A DNA stretch of 64,000 nucleotides from Polytrichum commune (Eukaryota > Streptophyta > Polytrichopsida > Polytrichales > Polytrichaceae), in contig OX485803.1 of the NCBI GenBank assembly GCA_950295325.1, positions 26,846,001 through 26,910,000 on the forward strand, read 5' to 3'. Shown in pieces: positions 22,416 through 34,409 of the stretch. Positions within the stretch are counted from its first letter, which is position 1; each line of letters opens with the position of its first letter. The notes beneath the pieces are model-generated. The model saw nothing but the letters and a program-made list of their open reading frames with translations, had not been told where the DNA came from and did no database searches. The position numbers were made by a program, and so were the translations under genes.

Positions 22416-22668
22416 GGCCTGGGATGCCGACATGGTGTGCACTCCCTGTAGTTTTCTTTCCGAGTCACCCTCTGGAGTTCAGTTGGCAATTTCATGGAAT
22501 CACCAGTCACTATTCCTCCCTTGGAATCGGGACAGCCGAACTGGTGGAGATTGGACTCAAATCTTACGTGGATCCAATACACGGGATGCTCAAGCAAAGG
22601 TGCGTCCCGAATTCCCGAATTCCCAAATCCCAGTCACTCAGGTATTTTCGGAGCAGGCAGCAGGGTGA
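22416..22668 (+). other. Right half of the ORF interrupted by the MULE
   Basis: Joined to 10880-10983 it stays in frame to TGA at 22666. A possible donor (CAG|GTATTT) lies near 22640. No domain is visible. If real, it would be a 5' exon that the MULE has split. Confidence 0.35.
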
Positions 22669-22675
22669 AGTCAAA

Positions 22676-22804
22676 ATGGGTCGGATTGCAAAGAGGAGCC
22701 CACAACTTAGCCTGAGAGTCATCTTACGGAAGTCTTGTGATCTGCACAGGACAAGCCCGGAGGCAAGTGTTGGTGATCGAGAACTGGGATATGTTGATGA
22801 TACG
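22676..22804 (+). other. Candidate first exon of the BASS gene
   Basis: ATG 22676 (context AAAATGG) opens 43 codons starting MGRIAKRSPQLSLRVILRKS, basic and Ser-rich like a plastid transit peptide, and ends at a good donor ACG|GTGAGT (22804, phase 0). The next BASS exon I can see lies 2.7 kb downstream. The link is a guess. Confidence 0.3.
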
Positions 22805-23039
22805 GTGAGTACATAGCTACCAATGATGCTGGTTTGCGTTGAATTCTTTTGGTGGACTCGTATGTACGTGTGTGTGGGTGTGTGTGTTGGGGGGGGGGGA
22901 TAAGTAGGTTTTGCAAAAAGGTCGGTGAAGGTTAATAGAGTTGTGTCTGTATGAGTCCGGTGGGTGTTGTTGGGCTTGACGGTCAAAGTCTTTCAAAAGT
23001 TTATTCGTGAACTCAATAGGACATTTTACGTCGGGAGTC

Positions 23040-23366
23040 GGTGCCCTAAGAATTTTCATTGGTAGTTTTGCATACAATACCAAAAATTTCTTGCGGAAAA
23101 ACTTTTATGATGCATGCTCGGAGGCAGTGTTCAAATTCAACGAAGAGCATCCTCTTTGGTTCGGTTCATTAAGGGCCAAACTCATTTTAGCACCTCTGAT
23201 TGGCATGGCAAACATGAGTTCGACCCTTCAATGAACCGATATAGAATGATTTTCATTAAAATCGCCACAATACCTACTCCAAGCATGCACCGCAAACCTA
23301 CCGAAACGTGGAAGATATTCAATCCAAATAACCAACTGCTGACCTGCCGACCAAAGGTGACGTTGA
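23040..23366. mobile_element. Fold-back element, copy 1
   Basis: Inverted arms share TTTTGCATAC or its relics, GATGCATGCTCGGAGGCAGTG and the opposing TACTCCAAGCATGCACC. It resembles the element at 26547-26826. No ORF. Confidence 0.55.
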
Positions 23367-23470
23367 GTGACTCTCACTGCTTAAACCATCTCTAAACCAT
23401 CTCTAAAAGTGCTGCTGGTAGGAACCGTTCACTGGTGGACTGCAGTTCCACCAGTAAGTGTGGGTGGGCT
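23364..23470. repeat. MITE-free relative of the repeat at 9989-10630
   Basis: It shares GTGACTCTCACT, CTAAAAGTG, CCGTTCACT and CCAGTAAGTGTGGGTGGGCT with 9989-10064 plus 10614-10630, and has no insert at the CAGTAAG position. Confidence 0.6.
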
Positions 23471-23884
23471 GAATCTACTGAGTTGGACGCTTTTGGGCGG
23501 GGGAAGTCCTACATTCTGCAAGGGTTTCAATATGGGGAAATGGCGCAGTCATCAATTGCTCAGCGGTGATTCGGAGGTTATCATTTCTGTTCGGTCAAAT
23601 CAGCTGCTGTTGACCAAACTATTATTTGATTTTGCGACAGATTTAAGACGATGTTGGGAATTTGGGGGTGTTGGGTGGTGTAGAATCTGAGTGTGGCGAG
23701 CTTGCGATGTATCCGCACGCGAGCTTGTTGGGTCCGCAACGTCATCTTGCACCACCTGTTGCAAAAGTTGGGGGAAAAACGATCAAGAATGGCACGTTCG
23801 GGAGGGTCACCAGGAACAATGTGCATCTAAAAGGTGTGTGACCGAGATGTTTCAAAATTTTCCTCTCCACTCTCTGAATTAGAC

Positions 23885-24580
23885 CTGTCATCGGTGCTTG
23901 CTTCAGAGATGTTTTCTTTGTATTCTGTTTATGTCCCTCTGCGCAGACATAAATTAGGTCGTCGTATGCAGACATAAGATAATATATGAACTCTTCCCTC
24001 TGTAGACGGAAGTTCTTGTCAAATCTTCACATCGTAAATCCTCTATCTTCTTTGCATGATCACGAGGACAAAGATTCTCACATTGTATATCTACATCTGG
24101 ACGAGGATATACGTAAACATGCACAGAAATGATAATAAATCTCGATGGCGTGAGCAAATTCCCACTAGCTTAGATCAACCTTTGTTTTTCTACTTTCCTT
24201 TTGTATCTTACAGGATGTAGCTTCCATTGGTGCTTCAATAATGTTTTCTACATTCTGTTTATGTCCCTATGCCCAGAAGGTATTAGGTTGTTTACCTTGA
24301 TGATAAATGAACTCTTCCCTCTGTAAAGGGGAATTCTTGTCAAATCTTCACATAATAAAACCTCTATCACCTTGCGCATTCATGAGGACATAGATGTCCA
24401 CACTACATATCTACACCTGGATGAGGGCACTTGCAAATATGCACAAAATTAACAACGAATCATAGTCAATTTTGAAACTCCTCTTGCTGGTGTGGCATAC
24501 TCTCACTGCCTTAGAGCAGGCCTAATATCCGCCTCAACGTTGATCTTCGTTTTCCTACCTTCCTTTCGTACCTTGCAGGG
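23885..24580. repeat. Imperfect tandem duplication, about 330-bp unit
   Basis: Units starting near 23890 and 24215 both contain TCTGTTTATGTCCCT, GAACTCTTCCCTCTGTA, TTCTTGTCAAATCTTCACAT and a GAGGACA..GAT block in the same order. The start of a third unit may be present at about 24540. It lies upstream of the resolved BASS exons, perhaps in an intron. Confidence 0.7.
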
Positions 24581-25448
24581 ATATATATGGATTGTTTATG
24601 CCCTCATTGTGGATAATTTTTGGACAATTTTGTGGCTCCAGCAGTTCAATCATCATCTATGTCGAGTATTTGCTGCAATATACCTATTTCATAATGTAGA
24701 CATTCTCAGCAACTGGAAAACAATCACTACTGATGAGGTGTCTGTGAATCACTGCAGGATGGCAGTGTTTTACAAATCCAAGTGCACGGTGGCAGATTGG
24801 TGGTTCCTCCAGAGTGCTTGGTAAGTTTCTTGAAGCCTTGTTAAGGTTCTAGGCCACTCAATATGAGGCACTTTGAAGCAACGAATCTGAACTTTCAAGC
24901 CGATGGGCTTTGAAGCATTTTTTGCTTGTCATGCATGCTTCTTTGTCTTGTATCATTCCCCCTTTGATATCTCACTTTGAGCATGACCATGACTTTACAC
25001 TTGCTCAAAGTATTGAGAGCTTGAAAATTGATCAAGCTCTCAGTGGTTAATATGAATAGTTGGATGAAAGCTTCACAACTCCAAGTATTAAACTCCTGGA
25101 AATCGCAAGTTTGAGCTCTCAACTCGAGATATAGTGTAAAAAAGGCCTTACATTCTGAACTTCATGGGTGAGAAACGTAAATATAGATACACACCTAGGG
25201 CAACGCTACTTAGAAAGGCAGGGTAACTACTGCGCATGTGCAGCCATTAAAGGAGTCTACTATAAATTTTGGAAAGGGTGAAGATGATCGCATGATTATT
25301 AAGACCGTTCATCTTTTCCAAAATTCAAAACAGTTGGCAGTTGATGGCGGCATGTTGAGCGGATGGTGCAGGGTTGGCCCAGCACACTAATTCATGGTGC
25401 AATGGGGCTGGAATGTAATGGGCCCATACTAGTCTAGTGCTATTTGCA
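24581..25448. other. No supported gene
   Basis: Unrecognised sequence, possibly intronic to the BASS gene. A short inverted pair (TTTTGGAAA at 25268 and CTTTTCCAAAATT at about 25315) may mark a small hairpin element. Confidence 0.4.
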
Positions 25449-25523
25449 GGAGGCTGTTTAGCAACCCCGTGCAAGTTTGGCAGAACTTAATGGCCTAGGG
25501 TTTGGGGGGGCAGGTTATGGCAG

Positions 25524-25602
25524 GAAATTATCCAAAGGCAAGTTAATGTGCACTGCAGGCGCTGCAGATGAGACAGACAAACAGGATGAAAAAACACACC
25601 AG
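25524..25602 (+). CDS. Probable upstream exon of the BASS gene
   Basis: The frame reads MCTAGAADETDKQDEKTHQ up to a good donor CAG|GTATGT after 25602, phase 0, which fits the phase-0 start of the next exon at 26161. This kind of acidic segment follows the transit peptide in plastid BASS proteins. The 5' border is uncertain: acceptors at 25514 and 25524 are possible, while one at 25450 would give a stop. Confidence 0.5.
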
Positions 25603-26160
25603 GTATGTGTAGGCAGATCTGGTCAAAGTTTGCACTTACATCCATGTATTTTAGCTTATTGATTATCAAAGTATTTTAGTGTGATTCCAGGAGCAACTGA
25701 ACATGTTCTTGTACCTTGTTAGGTGAGATGAATCAAATCACCATATTTCCCTGTGGGTTAAAGTTCAGGTGTTATTTGTTCATTAAGGGTAGAAATATTT
25801 TAAAGTATTCTGTTTTTTAAGGGTGAAATCCTTGTATGGGCATGATTTTTTTGGAGACTTGTAGGTGTGATCTGCATAACATCAATATGTCGGCGTTGTA
25901 GAATGCCCATTGACCCAGTATGTTGTCTCTGTGTCTAAGAAGTTAATTTAGTTCACCTCTCCTTTGTATATATGGTTTATAGATTCAACCTAAGCTCCAT
26001 AATAAGTATACAGGACTTCTGCCATCATTGATTGGTTTAAGAAGACCAAAACATTATATTCTGCAATGAACTACTATGCCTTGATCACCCTGTGTGTAAT
26101 GTACTTCTTGCTCGCTTTATGTAAAATATTCATGAAGAGGTCAGGCCTTTCTGAAATCAG

Positions 26161-29100
26161 GTGGCTTTGCAGACTCCTGTGTTGACAGGGATGAAGAAGT
26201 TTGAGGATGTTTTAAGACACGTCAATGTTTTCATTCCGCATGCAGTTTTGGGGAGCACTGTGTTGGCCCTTTCTTACCCTCCGTCTTTCACATGGTTCAC
26301 CACGAAGTAAGCACGTACTTCTGAGTTCAATCTCTATGGACATGTCTGTTTAAACAGCAATAAGTTATGACTTGATTTCTTGTTTTCTTAATTATTGCCT
26401 GGGTTGTCCCAGAGGCAAGTGTGTTGTCTTTTTCCCTTTTCAAAAGTTTCAAGAACTACTAAATGCTTTTTTGAGTTTAAAATTCATCATACGCCTTCCA
26501 TTGACATATGGAATGGGATTTATGACAAGTAATAGAATTCTCCTCTAACTCAACATGACTTTTGGTTGGGAGTTGGTTGTTTTGCATACAAGACCTTCTA
26601 TTTTCAGTAAACTTTTGATGCATGCTTGGAGGTAGTGTGGAGTTTTGAATGAAGAACATTCTATATTGGTCTAGCAAGGGTCAAACTCATTTTGGCATAC
26701 CGAGAGTTGCTAAAATATATTTGGACCTCAATGAACTGAAATTGGTTGCTTTTCATTCAAACTCAAACACTACCTCCAAGCATGCACCACAAGTGGAAGA
26801 AATTATTGATTTTGTATGCAAAGCAAGCAATGGAATAGCATAGGGGACCAATTTCTGACGAAAAGTCGATAACTCTAATGTTTTAACCAGTAAACTTGAT
26901 TCTCTTCTAATTTGTACCCAGATTTGACTAAACCATACTCTGATGATGTCAGGTACTATGCACCTGCACTTGGCTTTCTCATGTTTGCAGTGGGTGTGAA
27001 TCTAAGTCTAGATGACTTCAAACATGCAGTTGAACGACCTGGGCCAATAGCTCTTGGGCTAGCTGGGCAATACATCTTGAAGCCTCTGCTGGGTCTGGTG
27101 TTTGGGACTATGGCGGTTCGGCTTCTTCACTTGCCAGAAGCCATTGGTATGAACTTAATAAAGTCCGGAAAATGTTATTTTAATTGTGCATTAAATAAGG
27201 TGTATGAGATCACCGTAAATGCCTTCATCCATTTGGACTAAACATTTCAAGTATGTTAGTCGCACAATAGAAAGCATTTTGACTGTTTCTTAGCATCAGA
27301 GTCGTCAATAATGTGAAGTGCCATAGCATGATGACAATACTCTTGTGTCATTGGCACCATCTGGGTCTCAGTTCAGTGCACTTATTATGGTAAATAGTGT
27401 AAGATGTATAATTTGACTTACCATGGGCTTATAGAGTAGCCCACAATATACACCATCATGCAAGGGCATTAACTCCCTTACCTGGTTTTGCAGGCTCAGG
27501 TTTGATTTTATGTGCTTGTGTCAGTGGCGCACAATTATCCAATTACGCAACATTTCTTACAGAGCCTGGTTTGGCTCCACTCAGTATCGTCATGACAGCA
27601 CTTTCGACTGCCTTGGCAGTTGTTGTAACACCATTCCTAACCCTCTTGTTCTTGGGCCGTCGATTGCCAATTGACCTTTATGGCATGATCATCAACATCA
27701 CCGAGATAGTTGTTGTTCCAATTGCAGCAGGCCTCTTACTCAACAGGTACCTTGAAGAAATCCAACATGATGAGCACTTTGAACCACTTGTATATTACTT
27801 TTCTTACCATGAATAGATGTTCACCCTAAGAAAGAAAAATATGACAATGGAAAATTTGGTTGCCGTTGCAAATGTTTGATGGGTTTGGTTCCACTGATTG
27901 CATATGAAAATTTCATTTATAAATGTACAAATTCAACATGCTCATGGACAGATGATGCTCAACCTGAATCTGCTGGGGAGCCTACATTTAATTAGATCAA
28001 TTGACCTGGACTTTTTCTACTAGAACTTTGGTTGCTTTGATCTTGACTGCTACTGATCAAATGATATATTTCATTCACCCCATGAAATAATTTTTCATAT
28101 AAAGTAAGTTGGCCTTATGTGGTTACTCTTCTTAATCGGACACCTATATTTGAGTGGTATATTGCTAGGCTTGTACTGCAGAGACACATGTCACAATGAT
28201 ATTGGACTATGTGCTCAGAATATAGACACCTTTCTAGGTTCAATTGTTAACACATTTGTGAGGGTATATGTGTTCAGTCAAAGAGGAACAGAATCATCAC
28301 CTTTGGCCTTTAATAACTTTTGCATTTCAATTCCGGATTTGAAACGTGAAATGACAATCTTCAATTCATCACATTTGCTAACTGTATGAGACAGTTTTGG
28401 ATTGATGCAATGGCCAAAAAATGACTGGATTTGGAAGTGCCCACAATAGCGCCACATACTTGGTACCCATTACTCATGTTGGCAACTCTTCCTGGTTTGT
28501 TTGTTTTGTTACTTTCTGCAGGTTTCTTCCCCAGGTAACAAAGTTGATACGCCCAATCCTGCCTTTGTTATCGCTCTTGACAACGTCGTGCTGCATTGGC
28601 TCCCCCTTGGCGGTTAACATCAAGGCAATCAGGTCGCCGTTTGGTCTTGAGATTCTTCTCCCAGTTGTTGCATTTCATACTGCAGCATTCGTAGCAGGGT
28701 ATAAGGTTACTGAGGCTGTGTTCCCGAATGCTCCTGACCTCCCTGCACTTGCCAAAACAATCTCATTTGAAACAGGTAAGTTGCAATGAGCTCATGAATC
28801 GCTTTTGTGTACTTTTTTACCCAGTAATCAGCTGCTGCCAGGGTCCTTAGTGAAACAGAATATCCTACTCATAGTATTATCTATAGGTGAATCTTCAACC
28901 CATGACACTAAAAAAGATTGACTAGATGATGTGATTCCCAAACTGAACCACATAAATTTCCAGCGACAATTTGTTTACTTTGCTAAAAGTGTTTTATTGC
29001 TCCAGGTATGCAGAGTAGTTTACTTGGGCTTGCTTTGGCAAACAAATTCTTTGCTGACTCAAACGTTGGCCTGCCCTCGGCCATTTCTGTAAGTATACCT

Positions 29101-29643
29101 ACAGTCCTTTTCCATTTCCATTAAGGCTAACAGTACTATGTGGAGTACAAGCTGTTGGCCTTGAACCCTTTTATCTGATTCTACAGTGTTTCTCTTAGTT
29201 CCAAGTTAAGAACCCTAAAAGCTCATTTGGAAATTAAGAAACCATAAGGTGACAAATATAATGAAAAACTGCAATGTAGACCCTTATGCCAATACTTTCA
29301 ATGTTTCCTGGCTTCTTTTACTTCAGCCCTTAAGGTCACACAAATATAGTGAGAACTTCTTGTTTTAATCAACAAGTTCCTTGAATGATCAGGGGCGAGA
29401 AACTTAGGATCATAAAGAGTTTTTAAAAAGTGAGTCCCCTTGAAGCCTTTTTGTGGCCATGAATACCCAATCAAGATGGCACATTAGATCACGACTTGGG
29501 GCTGACCCTGCTGTCATTGCCCTGTTGAAATTCTCAAATTCCCAATTATTGTAATTTGTTTGCTTGGTGTGCAGGTGGTGATTATGTCGTTGATGGCATT
29601 TGGATTGGTCACCTACTGGAATAAGCACAAACACCCTATTTGA
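26161..29643 (+). CDS. BASS-family plastid sodium/metabolite cotransporter (3' six exons)
   Basis: Exons 26161-26306, 26953-27146, 27494-27746, 28522-28775, 29006-29088 and 29575-29643 total 999 bases. All introns are GT-AG and phases match (2,1,2,1,0); the stop is TGA. The 332 residues cover the SBF (bile acid:Na+ symporter) domain: YYAPALGFLMFAVGV, a GAQLSNYATFLTEP motif with the sodium-site style SGAQ, PLSIVMTALSTALAVVVTP, and an ISFETGMQSSLLGLALA near the C-terminus. Members are multi-span proteins of the plastid envelope moving carboxylates or related metabolites with sodium. It resembles BASS1/BASS5-type proteins, but I cannot fix the subtype or substrate. The N-terminal transit peptide is encoded upstream. 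Confidence 0.9.
26547..26826. mobile_element. Fold-back element, copy 2, in a BASS intron
   Basis: Arms of about 70 bases share TTTGCATACAA, GATGCATGCTTGGAGGTAGT and TTTGAATGAA in inverted order (left about 26578-26655, right about 26750-26826). It lies wholly inside the intron 26307-26952, so splicing need not be disturbed. Confidence 0.65.
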
Positions 29644-29796
29644 TTATTGTAGTGGAACTCTATTTGATCACTCCATTCCATTCTCTCATTTGTTAAAGCA
29701 TATTCACATTGGGACCCCCTAAGGAAGCAATAAGTCGTCCATGTACCTTATTATTCATGTGTGGATGTGAGATGAAGCAGCTGTTCAATGTTCATA

Positions 29797-29802
29797 AATA
29801 AA
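29797..29802 (+). terminator. Poly(A) signal of the BASS gene
   Basis: AATAAA 154 bases after the BASS stop codon, in an AT-rich 3' region. Confidence 0.5.
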
Positions 29803-32800
29803 GTTCAAATTTTCTGGTGTTTAACTAAGAAATCTTTATCAGATAGCATGTTGACAGTACCATGCTGTTAATTTTAGCTTAACTGCTTTGAAAGGACCAC
29901 GACATTAGTCTGTTGATTTGATAGCTCCAAAGTTTTGAGGACCACAAATTCATGCAAGGGCCCCTTTGGGAGTTGCCAGTGTTACTTTGACACTTCATTG
30001 GATTGCTAGTTTATGGGTTGTTATTGCACTGCAGTGTTTGAGATTGATTGTCAAGTGTCTTAGGAAATTGGAATATTTACGATGAGAGGTTCTGATTTTG
30101 ACCTAGAAAACAAATTTGGTGATATGTGGCTGGAACGAATACATTCTTTACAGATTCAGAAATTCAGGGAATGAACTCTCGTGTCTGACTTTTCAACAAA
30201 ATTACTTAAATGGACTGCATCCCTAGGGTGTATAAGCAGGTGTGGCATATGGAATTACCTTGTCAGAGACAGCACACACTAAGCTCACAATTGTGGGTTC
30301 TCAAATTTCATCTTCTCAGAAGGGTTACAGAAGAGTAGCTTACAGTAGAGAGGTTTATCATTTATGCAGTCTTGAAACATAGTCTTCCAACATACATACC
30401 AAAGTGTGCCAAGTGTTATTTAGACATTTGGTTTTCCTACCTTGCCTTAGAAGTTTGAATTTCCTATAACATGTAGCACTTTAAATTACAAACTCACCAG
30501 CACTACCATGACTGCCAGCAAATACAATTCTCAGCAAGGATGGCCACTGTCACTTGCATCATTGTGTCAAAGTTTAGGAGTTTGGGGTTTAGGGTTCAGA
30601 GGGGTTAGGGTTTAGGGGTTGAGCTGGTGTTCCCTTTAGAAAGTAATCCAGCTCTTGGATCGTCCAGGATCATAAGGAATGATTGTCAGAGGTGTTCCAC
30701 GTGTCATATGTGTTTGGAACACCAGCTCAAGGGTCCTCAATGGCATCGTCTAAGAGTGTGGCTGCACCCGGGGGTGCCAGCCCAGAATCAGTGCGGTAAC
30801 CGGCCTTGAGGCAGATCCAGCACTTTCATCCAGTGGGTCCATGTCGGAGGCTGCCGGGGCCATGTTCCTCCCGGAAAATGGAGCCAAGTACCAAAAAGGA
30901 TGATTTTCAACTGTTGCTCCCAAGCAACATTAGGGGTGAGCTCGGATGAGAACGTGCTTCGGTGGACGGAATCTCTTGCTCCGCGTGAGGTCGTTGCACA
31001 GGTTTTGTGGTTTTGTCCCGAGCTTGCTTCAGTGTGAGCTCTAGCTTCGGTTGTGCCCAAAATCTTCCCGCACATTGTGAGGACCAAATCTATCTGGTGA
31101 GATTTGGTCACAGATTTGAGAACATGGTGCATAATTTGTTCTGATCTGCGAGACAGGTCAACATCCCAAAACCAGGAGAATCCAAGGAGACGAAAGTGCT
31201 TACAATGATTAGTCCCAGAAAGCAGATATCACAAAAAGCCATCAAAGTGGCCCTAAAAAAAGGATATACGAAGCAACATTTTCGGAAGATTCGCACGGGT
31301 TCAAACTGAGTAAGTTTTAACACACGGCACTCGCAAGCATAAAGTATGGATGGGAAGGAACGTCCTGGTTCATTGAGTTTGACAATCGGAAGTGCTACGA
31401 CACCTTAAATCAGAAAAGGCCCAAAAGGCATCTTTTTGGAAAAGATACAGGATCAAGAACAAGAAAAAGAAGAAGGCTCATCTAGTTCCAGGTTTAAACG
31501 ACAAAAAGCTTGCAGACGACAAAAATGCCATCACACCAAGCTTTCAAATTTATTGTGAGGCATTGCAATCACTGAAGCACACTGGCTTCAGATGTTACAA
31601 AAAGCTTTGCAATGGATGAGCACCACTGTGCGCCGATGCTCATAGCAAGCACCTCCCAATCTAACTTGAGCTGCAAGAATAACGCATGGCAGCTCCGTTC
31701 GGTGTTCAACGGTGTGTGACGATGAAGCTGATATCACAAAACCTCAGATTCTGCAGAGCACCAGAGTGTTGGTGCTCATGGCAACAAGCACCTCCCAAAC
31801 TAACCTGAGCAAGAATGATTACTAGCTCCATTCGGTGTTCATTGGTGTCTGCCGATGCATGAGGATGTGGCCTCAATGTGGCTCAAAACAGCAGAAGAGA
31901 TATCCATGTTGATCTCTCAATTCCATAAGCCTGCGCAGCTGCAGAATTGAGATATAAATTGAGATGGCTATCCATGATCAAGGAGGGCCCGACGTATTCC
32001 TAGTGACGACAAGTGCTGTAAAAAGATCTGCTTTGTACTATTATCATCGTCGCTGTCCTTGTTGTCTCGGTCATCACATTGCAGATGACCACGAAAAAAC
32101 CTTGAAATAGATAGCCGAACAAAGTATTCCGAGCTTGTCCACACATTTTCCTTGCAAAATTTGCCAGAAAAGGGGCCAGAAATCCTCCACAACCTTTTTC
32201 TCAAGTGCCAGTCATGGTTGGTGGCACAAAAGCGAGCATGGGACCATAATCCACGAAGATTGACTCGTAAGCTTGCCTCCTTACTTAGTGAGGGCTTTGA
32301 CAAGGATTCAACTGAGAGTTCCGAAGCCACTGCACAAGGAACTTCCCACTGCGGACGCCATTGATAGTGAATGCAAACCACCAAGGCGATAAACATGTGA
32401 AGGATTTTGAAGTTCAAAAAGCAACAACGAATCTAATCAAGAAGAAGGGGTAGTATTGCAAATCTAGGAATTCCCTCAAACAAATGTATAAGATTTTGTC
32501 TTCCGGAAACAAGAAACCTTAATGGCAAACAGAAAAGCGTGAATGAACATCCGGGGTCTTCCAGCACATACCCAGCTGGTGCGGCCTCCGTCATGGACGC
32601 AACATTAGGGACTGGCTAACCTCCCTACCCGATTGGTAGCTTCCGGGTAGGCTTTGGCCAAATCCAGTCCCGGCCCAACACTCCTGGTGTGGCCAGGCCC
32701 TAAGGTAGAGCACGCTAGACCTTTTACCGCACCCAAAACCAACACCCAAAAATCTTTGAACTGGCCACCTTGCGTGTAAAGGATTTTGAGTCATCAATCA

Positions 32801-33987
32801 ATAAATCCTTGAACCTTCTGACTTTTGCATACAGAACTCAAATATGGCAAACATTTGTATGTGGGAATTCCATTTTGATTGCTAATGGGAATCATTTAGT
32901 CAATTTAATAATATTAAGTACACTTAGCACTGTTTTAGCACCGTCCAGCACTGAAGGGCAAAGTGACGAAGGTGAGTCCGAGAGCATAGAGACCACTCCA
33001 CTATGACGCTGCCTGCACCACGAAGCCCAACACCGTGCTGGCCGTATTCTTTGTGACGATGTATGTGAGATATCCCCAGACAGAACAGGATGGCTGATTG
33101 TGTAGCAATTGGCTGCCATTTCCAGTCAGGATTTAACCGAAGAAGCTTACACAGTTCCTTGATGGGGTCATTCTCATCCTTATTGCAGCACAAGCATGTC
33201 TTGACATCCTGATGTCTTTGACGAGAAGCAATCTGAAATTTCTTATTTTCCTCGTCAGCATGCCTCTTTTCCTTGTCAACATCACGTTCCTCGAAGATCC
33301 AGGTCTCCTTTTTGCCCACTGTTATCCACTGAGGGAGTTGCTGCAGATCTAAAGAACAACACAAGTCGACGAGCAGGCCATGTTGCACGCGGGTGTAGTC
33401 GTAAAACAGTCGAGAGGAAGAGGTTGGCTCTCCCAAAAACCTCCAGGAGGCCATTGCCCACAATTGAGAGCAGGCAAAATGTGAACCCAGTCCATCAGCG
33501 CAACCCTGTAGGCAGAATATAACCAGTGTATGAAGATGGTCCAAGCTCCTTTCCTCCACGGGTGTTTTTGTTTATTTAACCTCGTAAAGTGCTTGCCATT
33601 TTGGTGGTATTTCATGTACAACAGCTGAATTACCCAAAACCGCCAAAACCACAAAAGGCTCCAACAACCCTATGGCTGGGAGTGGCGCTTGAAGCAGGCC
33701 GCATCTCCAAATCACCAGGTATGAGAATCTGTACTGGACCAACGACCTGGTACTTTCAAGATGTCCCAAATGGTGGTGTGTCTTGATACTGCTGATACAA
33801 TCCACTGCATTTTCAAAACGGGAAGCAGTTGTCGGTTAGGCCAAGGTCTAAGGGAATCTCCGAAGAAATATAAGGGTAATGTATTTAAGGGTACTGGCAA
33901 GTCCTTGAAGGTCAGATCATGTTATAGTGTAGATAGCAAGTTGGGGCAAGAAAGCCGAACCAAGGTAAAGTTTTCCATCGTGCTCTC
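29803..33987. other. No confident gene
   Basis: Unrecognised DNA. Several ORFs of 60-211 codons are present. The longest, on the minus strand at 32924-33559, has a segment rich in charged residues and a CLCCNKDE motif, but no domain I know and no splice partners. I see no rRNA or tRNA here. Confidence 0.4.
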
Positions 33988-34085
33988 TTGCTTCGCTCAC
34001 CAGTGCAACTTTGCCAGTTTGTTCCTCTAGATCTTTTTTTGATTGTCCATCCAAGTTGTATCACAGATTCGCAGGACTGCTCTTT
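33988..34085. repeat. Dispersed repeat, inverted relative to 57060-57154
   Basis: CTTGCTTCGCTCACCAGTGC and following sequence to about 34085 match the reverse complement of 57060-57154 at roughly 85%. Family not recognised. Confidence 0.65.
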
Positions 34086-34094
34086 GGAGCTTAA

Positions 34095-34405
34095 GGTAGC
34101 GGGGCACATTCCCGCTCGAATTTCAGATAGGCATGTTCATTGGGGAGTTATTAAGGGGGAATCAATCTTGGAAGATGTGCAAAGTTCATTGGAAATTGGA
34201 CCAATTGGAATAATTAATTTTGGATTAATATTGAATTAGTTATGAATTTTGGAAGGAGAACTCATAGGGGTACCCAAAACCACTCACCCCAAAAATGTAC
34301 ACCATGATTACATAGAAATTTGAGGTTGGAAGCTATAATGTACCTCTTGTTTGGATAGGTCTAGTGAGCGGTTTAAGGACCCGAGCGGGAATGTGCCCCG
34401 CTACC
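34095..34405. mobile_element. Small MITE with 24-bp perfect inverted ends
   Basis: The ends read GGTAGCGGGGCACATTCCCG and continue identical for 24 bases, facing each other 311 bases apart, with TTAA on both sides (34091-34094, 34406-34409). Because TTAA is palindromic, the target duplication could be TA or TTAA, so the superfamily is open. No ORF. Confidence 0.75.
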
Positions 34406-34409
34406 TTAA

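Noticed and set aside
22081-22816. Long ORFs in the MULE TIRs (also 10979-11309)
   Set aside because: Both strands are open in both TIRs because of high GC and few stops. The mirrored ORFs follow from the inverted repeat and have no domain.
32924-33559. 211-codon minus-strand ORF
   Set aside because: No domain, no supporting splice sites and competing open frames; kept only as a note in the intergenic entry.
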